Notes under the pieces: model-generated
The model's database searches: none
What the model saw: the letters and a program-made list of their open reading frames with translations, nothing else
Told to the model about the DNA's origin: nothing
From: Herpetosiphonaceae bacterium
GTDB taxonomy: Bacteria; Chloroflexota; Chloroflexia; Chloroflexales; Herpetosiphonaceae
Length of the DNA: 64,000 nucleotides
Reading direction: 5' to 3'
Assembly: GCA_013538855.1 (NCBI GenBank)
Contig: JABXJS010000247.1
Span: 1-64,000 of the forward strand
Translations under genes and position numbers: made by a program
Shown here: positions 32,401 to 38,982 of the stretch, one piece after another
Layout: each line of letters opens with the position of its first letter
How positions within the stretch are numbered: position 1 is the stretch's first letter

Positions 32401-32593
32401 GCTTTTTATTGAAAATCTCCAGGGCCTTGAGGCGGCGCTGGAGCATCCACTCCGGCTCGCCCTTCATCTTCGAGAGGGTGCGCACGACCTCCTCGTTGAG
32501 GCCCTTGGCGGACTTATAGGCATAGTTTTCTTCGTCGCGGAAGCCATATTTTGAATAATCGAAGTTCAGATCGTTCTCGGCAGGGTTTGACAT
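29492..32593 (-). CDS. Fe-S cluster assembly protein SufB interrupted by two inteins
   Basis: SufB is the scaffold subunit of the SufBCD complex, on which clusters are built. The open frame is 1033 residues; removing two inteins (residues 132-324 and 431-798) leaves 131+106+235 = 472 residues, the normal SufB length. Exteins carry the family phrases YYYVRPGERAERDWDDVP, WSGGSFVYVPKGVKVD, CTAPVYTTNSLHSAVVEI and MSRGLDEAEALSMIVLGF. The first intein interrupts QYE/SEVVYHS, the second EG/CTAP; both are highly conserved spots. Active SufB therefore needs two splicing events. ATG at 32593 lies behind GGAGG. It is the sixth gene of the suf operon, after sufU, and a terminator follows at once. Confidence 0.95.
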   Translation of the reverse strand: MSNPAENDLNFDYSKYGFRDEENYAYKSAKGLNEEVVRTLSKMKGEPEWMLQRRLKALEIFNKKPLPVQGTWANPELAELDFQDIYYYVRPGERAERDWDDVPESIKNTFERLGIPEAERKFLAGVGAQYECLSGDSRVFTNKGLVPIRDIQPGDVVYSFDEEANQIIAAEVRATAEKGEREVFEVRVGTRRIKATSNHPFLTLAYAKPEDRQRGRYTRTWKYLHELQVGDLVAVAKDLPDTGVLYELQQPEIKTTVIGRNQAVEYELDISSRYNDINLPEPYVPEFDGFVKIDSITPAGVEMVYDIEVDGPHNFVAEGLIVHNSEVVYHSLREEWEKLGVIFLDMDSGLREHPEIIKEYFGTVIPSADNKFAALNTAVWSGGSFVYVPKGVKVDIPLQAYFRINAENMGQFERTLIIIEEGAEAHYIEGCFTAGARVRTRQGEKAIEDIQVGDEVLTHKGRYRKVYNTMRRPYQGKLYSLRYFGDSTQTLNVTEEHPLLVVRRDRANERNRQFQPEWMLASMVKQGDYLAIPIAKPESQSATPPSVVIPFAHGRSDATQREISFAQEPDFYRLLGYYFAEGHVSNEHYLTLSFHVNEQEYLADSAELLERYFGKAPIANAERQNGQSLVLCSTEAARAFAYTFGSTAYDKHVPDWVLNAPRELLAQLVRGMWCGDGSYDATKNMFRYNTISRQLAYAFRDALLRLGVVASINYQERGEPRQPMYTVVVSSPCNPRFGDIVGVAAPAGSLSGSPFQLDEHYLYVPIREIVVDDVETEVFNFSVEEDESYVAEGVVSHNCTAPVYTTNSLHSAVVEIIVKKGGKCRYTTIQNWAPNIFNLVTKRAVAYEDASMEWVDGNIGSRLTMKYPAVYMLGNGAKGEVLSVAYAGHGQHQDAGAKMVHAAPNTTSRITNKSVSKGGGRTTYRGLAKVQKGATNAKINVVCDALILDELSASDTIPYIEIEEDSATVAHEATVGKIGEEQLFYLMSRGLDEAEALSMIVLGFMEPFTRELPMEYAVELNRLIQMEMEGSVG
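30200..31303 (-). mobile_element. SufB intein 2 with LAGLIDADG homing endonuclease
   Basis: Residues 431-798 (368 aa). Block A starts CFTAGARVRTRQGEKAIEDI, block B holds TEEH, block F is NFSVEEDESYVAEG and block G ends VVSHN before extein Cys799. Between the splicing blocks are two LAGLIDADG-like helices, LLGYYFAEG and LVRGMWCGDG, each with an acidic residue at the expected place, so the endonuclease could be active. The insertion site EG/CTAP is the one I know from mycobacterial SufB inteins. Confidence 0.93.
31622..32200 (-). mobile_element. SufB intein 1, mini-intein without endonuclease
   Basis: Residues 132-324 (193 aa). Block A starts CLSGDSRVFTNKGLVPIRDI, block B is ATSNHPFL (TxxH), block F MVYDIEVDGPHNFVAEG, and block G LIVHN before extein Ser325. 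No LAGLIDADG motif is present between blocks B and F, so it is a splicing-only element. It uses Cys at its own start and Ser as the downstream nucleophile, unlike intein 2 (Cys/Cys). Confidence 0.93.
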
Positions 32594-32647
32594 CCCTGTA
32601 CCTCCTCATAAGCTGTACGTTATGGTATGTGGCGCACTGTGACAGCG

Positions 32648-33037
32648 CTACCACGCATCGTCTTCCCAGTCGGTCAGGCCATACAGGCCGGCCTTGAGCG
32701 CCTTGAGCACCAGCAGCGCGCACTTGATGCGCACGGGGCCGATGGGAATGCCGAGCAGATCGAGGACCGCCTGCTTATCGAGCGTGCGGGCGTCCTCGAC
32801 GGACCTGCCGACCAGCTCCTCGCTGAGCATGGAGGCGGCGGCCTGGCTGATGGCGCAGCCCTTGCCACGAAAACGCACGTCTTTAATAATTTCGTCCTCG
32901 ATCAGCAGATAGAGCGTAATCTGATCGCCGCAGAGCGGGTTGTGCTCCTCGTGCACGATGGTGGCAGCGGGCAGCTCGCCGAAGTTCTGCGGATGTTTAT
33001 AATGCTCAAGGATATTCTCACGATAGAGATCGTCCAC
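32648..33037 (-). CDS. Fe-S assembly / sulfur-transfer protein SufU
   Basis: A 129-residue NifU/IscU-like protein. The frame starts with GTG at 33037 behind GAAGG. The three zinc or cluster-binding Cys lie in NPLCGDQITL, GKGCAISQAA and RIKCALLVLK, with Asp in CGD, and a SufU-type insert (EELVGRSVEDA) precedes the last. In Gram-positive-like systems SufU takes persulfide sulfur from SufS. It lies between sufS and sufB; the gaps are 46 and 54 bases. Confidence 0.93.
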   Translation of the reverse strand: MDDLYRENILEHYKHPQNFGELPAATIVHEEHNPLCGDQITLYLLIEDEIIKDVRFRGKGCAISQAAASMLSEELVGRSVEDARTLDKQAVLDLLGIPIGPVRIKCALLVLKALKAGLYGLTDWEDDAW

Positions 33038-33083
33038 AGCTCACCTTCAGCACCAGCGGGGCCGGGATCGCCGCCTGGCGGGC

Positions 33084-34331
33084 CTAGTCCAGGGCGAGCA
33101 CTGCGCGCACCTGAGCCAAGGCGTGGGCCAAGCGCTCGATTTCTTCCTCAGTGGTGTACAGATAAAACGACGCCCGCACTGTTGCCGGCACACCGAGCAG
33201 ATCGTGCAGCGGATGGGCGCAGTGATGGCCAGCGCGCACCGCGATGCCGAAGCTATCGAGAAACGCGGCGACATCGTGGGCGTGAACGCCAGCGACGCAC
33301 AGGCTGACCAGACCGCCGCGCTCGGCGGCAGGCGGGCCAAAGAGCGTCAGGCCGGGGATGTCCGCCAGCTGGGCGAGGGCCAGCTCGGTGAGCTGCTGCT
33401 CGCGCTGGTGGATGGCATCCAGACCGACCGACTGCAGATACTCGACCGCAGCGGCGAGGCCGATGGCCTCAGCGATGGCGGGCGTGCCGGCCTCGAACTT
33501 CCAGGGCAGATCATTCCATGAGCTTTCGTAGAGGCCGACGCGGCGGATCATATCGCCGCCGCCAAGGAATGGCGGCATAGCCTCAAGCAGCTCGCGGCGG
33601 CCCCAGAGCACGCCGATGCCGGTAGGCCCGCACATTTTATGCCCCGAGAAGGCCAAGAAATCACAGCCGAGGTCATAGACATCGAGCGGCAGATGCGGCA
33701 CGCTCTGGGCGGCATCGATGAGCACCGTCGCCCCAACCTGCTTGGCGGCGGCGACAAGCTCGCGCACCGGATTGATGGTGCCCAACACATTGGACATATG
33801 GGTAAAGGCCACGAGGCGGGTGCGCTCGGTGAGCACAGACGCCAGATCGTCGAGCACGAGGCGGCCAGCGCCATCGATGGGCAAGAAATCTAGCTGCGCG
33901 CCAGTCTGCGCGGCGACCATCTGCCAGGGCACGAGGTTGGAGTGGTGCTCCATCACCGTGAGCAGAATACGATCGCCGGGCTGCAGCTGCGAGCGGCCCC
34001 AGCTTTGCGCCACGAGGTTAATCGCCTCGGTGGTATTGCGCGTCCAGATGACCTCTTTCGGCGAGCGTGCGCCGATGAAGCGACCGACCGTGCGGCGTGC
34101 GCCCTCGTAGGCGGCGGTCGCCGCCTCGCTGATCTGATAGATGCCACGGTGCACATTCGCATTGAGCGTGCGATAGTACTGATCCATCGCGGCCAGCACA
34201 GCGGCTGGCTTCTGGGCGGTGGCCGTGCTGTCCAAATAGGCCAACGGATGCCCGTTGACCTCCTGGCTGAGCAGCGGAAAATCGGCGCGCAGTGCTGCGA
34301 CATCGAATGGAGCTAAGTGAAGTGCTTCCAT
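33084..34331 (-). CDS. Cysteine desulfurase SufS
   Basis: A 415-residue PLP enzyme that takes sulfur from cysteine for cluster assembly. PLP is held by Lys232 in FSGHKMCGPTGIGVLWG; the active Cys371 lies in RAGHHCAHPLHDLLG. HHSNLVPWQ and RNTTEAINLVA are further hallmarks of group II desulfurases. The usual length for SufS is about 405-420. ATG at 34331. The gap to sufD (45 bases) holds an imperfect GC-rich hairpin (GAGCGCGACCGC with GCGATCGCGC) that might tune downstream expression. Confidence 0.95.
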   Translation of the reverse strand: MEALHLAPFDVAALRADFPLLSQEVNGHPLAYLDSTATAQKPAAVLAAMDQYYRTLNANVHRGIYQISEAATAAYEGARRTVGRFIGARSPKEVIWTRNTTEAINLVAQSWGRSQLQPGDRILLTVMEHHSNLVPWQMVAAQTGAQLDFLPIDGAGRLVLDDLASVLTERTRLVAFTHMSNVLGTINPVRELVAAAKQVGATVLIDAAQSVPHLPLDVYDLGCDFLAFSGHKMCGPTGIGVLWGRRELLEAMPPFLGGGDMIRRVGLYESSWNDLPWKFEAGTPAIAEAIGLAAAVEYLQSVGLDAIHQREQQLTELALAQLADIPGLTLFGPPAAERGGLVSLCVAGVHAHDVAAFLDSFGIAVRAGHHCAHPLHDLLGVPATVRASFYLYTTEEEIERLAHALAQVRAVLALD

Positions 34332-34376
34332 AGTTACTTTAGGAGCGCGACCGCTTGGCGGCGATCGCGCACATGC

Positions 34377-35579
34377 TTAAATCTTGGCGGCGACGAGCGC
34401 TTCGATCTGATCGCGCAGGTCCTCATCGGCCAGCAGGTCGATAATTTCACCGACAAAGCCGAGCACAATCATGCGCTTGGCCTCGACCGGTGGCAGACCG
34501 CGGCTGAGCAGATAGAACAGCTGCTCCTCATCGAGCTGGCCGCTGGTTGAGCCGTGGCCGGCCTTGACCTCGTTCGCATCGATCTCGAGGCCGGGGATGG
34601 AGTCTGAGCGGCTATTTTTGCTCAGGTGCAGCGCATTCTCGCGCAGGTCGGAGTTGGTGCCCTGGCCTGTTTTGGGAATGCGGACCATGCCATCAAAGAC
34701 CGCGTAGGCTTCATCGTCGACCACGGTTTTGAAGTTGATCTGGCCCTCGGTGTTGAGGCCAGCGTGGTGCAGCGTGGGGGCGACGAGCAGCTGCTGCTGC
34801 CGATTGGCATAGATCAGGCCGTTCCACTCGATATTCGAGCCATTGCCCTGCAGATCGGCCTCCAGGCGCACATTCTGCGTCTTGGCACCGATGACGAGAT
34901 TGACCCACTCGGCGTGAGCGTCTTTGCCGAGGAGGCGCAGCTGCTGGCCGCCGAAGTTATAGACCTGTGCGCCGAGCGTCTGGACCGAGTTGAAGGTCAC
35001 ATTGGCCTCGTCAGCGAGCGTGATCTCGGCCCCGGAGAGGACCATAGCTGGAGCATTCGGATCAGAGGAGACATACTCCTCGATGATCGTGGCCGAGCTA
35101 TGGTGCTCGATCAGGGCGAGGGTGCGCACAGCGACCATTGCGCCAGCGGCGGGCACGGCGTACTGCACGTGGATTGGCTGCTCGACGGTGGTGTTCTTCG
35201 GCACATAGACAAAGACCCCATCGGCGACAAAGGCATTGTTGAGCGCGGCGAACTTATCGCGATCGGAGCGAATGGCGCTATACAACACCTTCTGGACCAG
35301 CTCAGGGTGCTGGTCAATCGCCTCGGCGAGCGGCAGCACCACCACGCCAGCGTCGCTGCCGTCCCAGCTAATCGTGACCTGGGCGGAGGCGGGAGAAAAA
35401 TCGCTGAACTGAAAGCCTTTCAAGCTGGTGCGGCGCCAGAAGGGCATATCGGCGGCCTCAAAGGCGGCCCATGCCTCACGGCGCTGCGTCGTAAGCCAGC
35501 TTGGCTCCTGGCGACCGTTCAGAAACGACGTAAAGTGAACGGCGTCCAGGCTGGTTGACGTCTGTTGCTTAGCTGGCAT
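34377..35579 (-). CDS. Fe-S assembly protein SufD
   Basis: A 400-residue beta-helix protein, partner of SufB and SufC. Family phrases are FVYVPKNTTVEQPIHVQYAV, KTVVDDEAYAVFDGMVRIPK and the C-terminal KAGHGSTSGQLDEEQLFYLL followed by SRGLPPVEAKRMIVLGF. No intein is inserted here, in contrast to SufB. ATG at 35579 overlaps the sufC stop by 11 bases, so translation is coupled. Confidence 0.94.
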   Translation of the reverse strand: MPAKQQTSTSLDAVHFTSFLNGRQEPSWLTTQRREAWAAFEAADMPFWRRTSLKGFQFSDFSPASAQVTISWDGSDAGVVVLPLAEAIDQHPELVQKVLYSAIRSDRDKFAALNNAFVADGVFVYVPKNTTVEQPIHVQYAVPAAGAMVAVRTLALIEHHSSATIIEEYVSSDPNAPAMVLSGAEITLADEANVTFNSVQTLGAQVYNFGGQQLRLLGKDAHAEWVNLVIGAKTQNVRLEADLQGNGSNIEWNGLIYANRQQQLLVAPTLHHAGLNTEGQINFKTVVDDEAYAVFDGMVRIPKTGQGTNSDLRENALHLSKNSRSDSIPGLEIDANEVKAGHGSTSGQLDEEQLFYLLSRGLPPVEAKRMIVLGFVGEIIDLLADEDLRDQIEALVAAKI

Positions 35580-36360
35580 TGCCGAACACTTCCTCCCGAA
35601 TAAAGTCGTAGCCGCGATCCTCTAGCTCGAGGGCTAGCTCGGGGCCGCCCTCGCGAACGATCTGGCCATTCATGAGCACGTGGACGATATCGGGCTTGAT
35701 ATAGTTGAGCAAGCGCTGGTAGTGGGTGATGACCATAACGCCAAGCTCGGGGCGATCCTCTTTGACGCGATTGACGCCTTCGGCGACGATCTTGAGCGCA
35801 TCGATATCGAGGCCGGAGTCGGTCTCGTCGAGGATGGCGATGGACGGCTGGAGCATAGCCATCTGAAGAATCTCCAGGCGCTTCTTCTCGCCGCCGGAGA
35901 AGCCCTCGTTCAAATAGCGGCGGGCGAAGTCCGGGGCCATATTGAGCATATCCATGCGCTGCTTGATCAGCTTGCGATACTCGGCCATGGGGATGGCGGT
36001 CTCCTTGGGATCGACGCCTTCCTGGGCGCGATGGGCATTGAGCGCCGCGCGCAAGAAATTGGCGACCGAGACGCCGGCGACGGCCACGGGGTACTGGAAG
36101 GCCAAGAACATGCCGAGCTTAGAGCGCTCGTTTGGCTCAAGGTCGAGGACATCCTGGCCCTTATACCAGACCTCGCCATCGGTGACCTCATAGCGTGGAT
36201 GGCCAGCGAGGGCGTAGGCCAGCGTTGACTTACCTGAGCCGTTCGGGCCCATCACCGCGTGAATCTTCCCCTGCTCGATCGTCAGATCGATGCCTTTAAG
36301 AATCTCTTTGCCATCCACAGCGACGTGCAGATTGCGGATGACCAGATTATTGGCGTCCAT
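35569..36360 (-). CDS. Fe-S assembly ATPase SufC
   Basis: A 263-residue ABC-type ATPase that drives the SufBCD complex. ATG at 36360 follows AAGGAG (a longer frame to 36387 overlaps sufR). Walker A GPNGSGKSTLAYALAG, signature GFSGGEKKRLEILQM, Walker B IAILDETDSGLDIDALK, switch His in VITHYQRLLNYIKPD. All residues needed for ATP hydrolysis are present. It is 16 bases after sufR. Confidence 0.95.
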   Translation of the reverse strand: MDANNLVIRNLHVAVDGKEILKGIDLTIEQGKIHAVMGPNGSGKSTLAYALAGHPRYEVTDGEVWYKGQDVLDLEPNERSKLGMFLAFQYPVAVAGVSVANFLRAALNAHRAQEGVDPKETAIPMAEYRKLIKQRMDMLNMAPDFARRYLNEGFSGGEKKRLEILQMAMLQPSIAILDETDSGLDIDALKIVAEGVNRVKEDRPELGVMVITHYQRLLNYIKPDIVHVLMNGQIVREGGPELALELEDRGYDFIREEVFGNAS

Positions 36361-36376
36361 GCTACTCCTTAATACG

Positions 36377-37054
36377 TTATGCAACATCCTTAGAAGGATT
36401 TGGGCGTTTCGGTGATTCGCTGGGTTTGATCACAAACTGGCAGCCATTGTGGCCCTCGACCATACGCTTCGTGATCTGGACTTTGTGGCCGATGGCGGCC
36501 TCCAGCATGGTGCGCTCCATGGAGCAGACGCTATCGTGCTCCTGGGCGACCTCATAGTAGGGGCAGGCGTACTCGCTGACGACCCAGCCGCCCTCGGGGT
36601 TTTCGACGATATTGATCGGGGTGCCCTGGCGGTTCATGGCAAAGGCCAGCGCCATCAGGCGCTCGCGCAGGGCGGCGTTGGCAAGCGGCAGATCGTACTG
36701 CTCGGCAAGCCGTGAGCCGACCACCGACAGCAGCTTAGCCAGCGTCTCGGGGCCTTCGTGCTCCAGAATCGCCTCCAGCAGAAGGTTGATCAGAACATCG
36801 TAGCCCTTGGGAAAGAGACCCTGCGCCTTGGGCGTAAGCGTGTAGCGATACAGCGGCCGCCCTGGCCCTTGACGGACCTTGCTTGCGGCAATCAGGCTTT
36901 GGTTTTGCAGATGGGTCAGCTGCTCGCGCACTGCGGTGGTGCTGACCCCAAGGGCCTCTTCAAGCTCCTTGACGGTGGCCGAGCCATTGCGCTGAATAAA
37001 AAGCAAAATATCGCTTGCCGGTGTGCCTTCACGAAAGCCAGCTACTGTCATCAT
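36377..37054 (-). CDS. SufR-type Fe-S sensing transcriptional repressor
   Basis: A 225-residue regulator with an N-terminal winged helix (VKELEEALGVSTTAVREQLT and HLQNQSL) and a C-terminal cysteine domain. Cys164, Cys177 and Cys205 are seen in YACPYYEVAQEHDSVC and HNGCQF. The cyanobacterial SufR motif is CX12CX13CX14C; here the third position is Lys191, with His190 beside it, so the cluster may be held by three Cys and another ligand. It heads the suf operon, as expected for self-repression. GGAGG (37075-37079) is 20 bases from the ATG, with a 14-base palindrome between them. Confidence 0.9.
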   Translation of the reverse strand: MMTVAGFREGTPASDILLFIQRNGSATVKELEEALGVSTTAVREQLTHLQNQSLIAASKVRQGPGRPLYRYTLTPKAQGLFPKGYDVLINLLLEAILEHEGPETLAKLLSVVGSRLAEQYDLPLANAALRERLMALAFAMNRQGTPINIVENPEGGWVVSEYACPYYEVAQEHDSVCSMERTMLEAAIGHKVQITKRMVEGHNGCQFVIKPSESPKRPNPSKDVA

Positions 37055-37060
37055 ATGTAT

Positions 37061-37079
37061 CAGCGGTGCCGCTGCCTCC
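37061..37079 (-). promoter_or_regulatory. Ribosome binding site of sufR with palindrome in the spacer
   Basis: Minus strand GGAGG (37075-37079), then CAGCGG-CA-CCGCTG (37061-37074), then six bases to ATG (37052-37054). The GGAGG-ATG distance is 20, too far, unless the palindrome folds as a hairpin, which leaves about seven. Confidence 0.5.
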
Positions 37080-37081
37080 TG

Positions 37082-37097
37082 TTGTGATTTCCCACAA
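37082..37097 (-). promoter_or_regulatory. Candidate SufR operator
   Basis: TTGTG-N6-CACAA, a perfect inverted repeat at about +4 to +19 of the predicted suf transcript. Arm length and N6 spacing are like the CAAC-N6-GTTG site known for cyanobacterial SufR, though the bases differ. Confidence 0.5.
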
Positions 37098-37107
37098 ATC
37101 GAGAATC

Positions 37108-37136
37108 ATTATAAGTGCACTCCTAGTTTCTGTCAA
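37108..37136 (-). promoter_or_regulatory. Perfect-consensus suf promoter
   Basis: Minus strand TTGACA (37131-37136), exactly 17 bases, TATAAT (37108-37113). RNA would start near 37101. AGTGCACT (37114-37121), a palindrome, abuts the -10. The rest of the gap up to the tRNA promoter (37137-37298) shows no gene. Confidence 0.85.
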
Positions 37137-37298
37137 TAAAAACGGAAATAATAGTGTTAAATAGCAGAATCGTTCTATGAATCAGCGCTTAGCCTGCTGC
37201 TAAAGCGGGTTCAGCTTACAATTGCCCGCAGGCCGCAAGCCAGGCACAGCGCCAGCATAAGCGCTTGATAACGCAGCGCAGCAAAGGAAATTTGACGT

Positions 37299-37327
37299 TT
37301 GACAAATCTACATGCTGACGCTATACT
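37299..37327 (+). promoter_or_regulatory. Promoter of tRNA-Lys
   Basis: TTGACA (37299-37304), 17 bases, TATACT (37322-37327), giving a start near 37334, seven bases before the tRNA. Confidence 0.8.
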
Positions 37328-37340
37328 AGCCCGTGCTTGA

Positions 37341-37415
37341 GGGCCGGTAGCTCAACGGTAGAGCATCTGACTCTTAATCAGCTGGTTGTGGGTTCGAATC
37401 CCACCCGGCTCACCA
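37341..37415 (+). tRNA. tRNA-Lys (anticodon CTT)
   Basis: Acceptor GGGCCGG pairs with CCGGCTC (one G-T), D arm GCTCAACGGTAGAGC, anticodon loop CTCTTAA with CTT at 37373-37375, T arm GTGGGTTCGAATCCCAC. The CCA end is encoded (37413-37415). It has its own promoter and terminator. Confidence 0.95.
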
Positions 37416-37455
37416 GAATTCCATCTGGCTGAGACGCAGCCAATCAAGCAACAAT

Positions 37456-37497
37456 AAAAAAGGTGCCACGGCAATTAAAGCCTGTGGCACCTTTTTT
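37456..37497 (+). terminator. Terminator after tRNA-Lys
   Basis: AGGTGCCAC (37461-37469) pairs with GTGGCACCT (37484-37492), extended by GGC/GCC inside and A/T runs outside; TTTTTT follows (37492-37497). The A run upstream lets it work on the minus strand too, for the MFS end of the NRPS operon. Confidence 0.9.
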
Positions 37498-37517
37498 GTT
37501 TGCCAGCTCCGACGGGC

Positions 37518-37664
37518 GATCACGCGCCGCTGCGGCTATGCAGCACAGCCAGCATCCCAACGCGCTGCTTGATCTGCTCCACCTTCGGCGCGGGCGGTAT
37601 TGATCACGCGCCGCTGCGGCTATGCAGCACGGCCTGTCAACCAACGCGCTGCTTAATCTACCAC
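37518..37664. repeat. Third tandem repeat, two copies 84 bp apart
   Basis: A unit of about 64 bases starting GATCACGCGCCGCTGCGGCT occurs at 37518 and 37602. The first 29 bases are identical and the rest, through ACGCGCTGCTTRATCT, nearly so. It lies between the tRNA terminator and the MFS stop; nothing else was seen in 37498-37692. Confidence 0.75.
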
Positions 37665-37692
37665 TGCACACGAGCGCAACGCTGCGCCGCGA

Positions 37693-38982
37693 CTACGGCT
37701 GCTTTGGATAGCGCGTCAGCCGCAGCGCGACACCAGCGGTCCACAGGATGGTTAGACAGCCAAGCAGGATGAACTGCACCTGAATACCGCTGCTCGGCTG
37801 CTGGCCAACGAGCCAGCCAAAGAAGGGCAACAGTGGGCCGTGCGGCTGCATGGCCGGAGTAAACACATGGTCGGCAAAAAAGCCGGCGCTGATAAAGCCC
37901 AAGGTGAGCGCCAGCGAGGCGAGCGCGCTGACCAGCGCGAAAACCCGGCCGTGCAGCGCATTAGGCAGCTGCTGCTGAATCAGCGTCGCATGGTTGGTGC
38001 TGCCAAACGGCAGCATCGCAAAGTAAACAACAGCGGCGATAGCCAGGCCGAGCATACTTGGCAGCCAGCCAGCGAGCACCATCGCCAGCGCGCCAACCAG
38101 CTCAGCCAGCAGCACAGCCCGCGCCAAGCGCCGCGGCGGGCGCAGCAGACTTACTGCTACGCTGCCAGCCAGCATGCCTAGACCGCCCAAGGTCAAGAGA
38201 AAGCCGAGCGCAGGCAAGGAGTGGAGCTCAAGCACCAGCGGCGTGATCAGCACCTCGATGCTGCCAGCGCTAAAGTTGCTCAAGATGATCAAGCTCGTCA
38301 CCGCGACTAAGGCTGGATGGCGCAAAAACTCGCGCCATCCAGCCAGGGCCGAGCGCAGCAAGGGCAGCGCGTCAGCGGTATGCTCACGAACGACAGGACT
38401 AAAGCGCGTAGTTGTGGTTGTGAGCAGCGCCAGCCCAAACGTCAGCACATCAACGGTGAAGATCAAGGGCATACCAGCCCAGACCAGCAGTGCGCTGCCA
38501 AACAGCGGCGCAAGCAGCTGCGCGAGCGCGTTGCTCAGCTGCATCAACCCATTGGCCCGACTATGCTGCGCTGGCCCGACCAGCTGCGGCACGCTGGCAG
38601 CATAGGCCGGCCACTGACACGCGCGCGCGAGCGCATTGACGCTGTTGGCCAGGTAGATCTGCCAGCTCACCAAGTGGCCCATACTGAAGAGCACGATCAA
38701 GCAGACGGTGCTGAGGCCGGCGATGCTGTCGCTGACGATCATCACCATGCGACGGCTGTAGCGATCGCCGAGCGCCCCGGCCCAGGGCGCGATCAGCAGC
38801 GCAGGCACGGTGTTGGTGAGCAAAACCAGCGCGTAGTCGCTCACAGCACCGTGCTGCTGATAGACCCACACACCCAGCGCGAAGCCGGTCATGCTTGAGC
38901 CAATCATCGAGCCAGTTTGACCAAACCACAGCACCAGAAAGCGCAGCATCCCCTGATAGCGCAAGCGACGGACAAGCATCAT
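37693..38982 (-). CDS. MFS transporter, probable exporter of the NRPS/PKS product
   Basis: A 429-residue transporter with about 12 membrane segments. The loop between segments 2 and 3 reads GALGDRYSRRMVM, the MFS signature. It is most like EntS/MFS_3 exporters, which pump out siderophores and macrolides. Its ATG overlaps the TAA of the last NRPS gene by one base (TAATG), so it is translated with the cluster and likely exports its product or gives self-protection. Two ATGs are adjacent (38982, 38979). Confidence 0.88.
   Translation of the reverse strand: MMLVRRLRYQGMLRFLVLWFGQTGSMIGSSMTGFALGVWVYQQHGAVSDYALVLLTNTVPALLIAPWAGALGDRYSRRMVMIVSDSIAGLSTVCLIVLFSMGHLVSWQIYLANSVNALARACQWPAYAASVPQLVGPAQHSRANGLMQLSNALAQLLAPLFGSALLVWAGMPLIFTVDVLTFGLALLTTTTTRFSPVVREHTADALPLLRSALAGWREFLRHPALVAVTSLIILSNFSAGSIEVLITPLVLELHSLPALGFLLTLGGLGMLAGSVAVSLLRPPRRLARAVLLAELVGALAMVLAGWLPSMLGLAIAAVVYFAMLPFGSTNHATLIQQQLPNALHGRVFALVSALASLALTLGFISAGFFADHVFTPAMQPHGPLLPFFGWLVGQQPSSGIQVQFILLGCLTILWTAGVALRLTRYPKQP

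Noticed and set aside
29492-32593. Frameshift or gene fusion as the reason for the long sufB
   Set aside because: The extra length is fully explained by two inteins with intact splicing blocks; the frame is unbroken and the exteins join to a normal SufB.
37098-37116. Fur box over the suf -10 region
   Set aside because: Only one half (AATCATTATA) resembles a Fur site and most of that is the -10 box itself; the inverted repeat at 37082-37097 is a better operator candidate.
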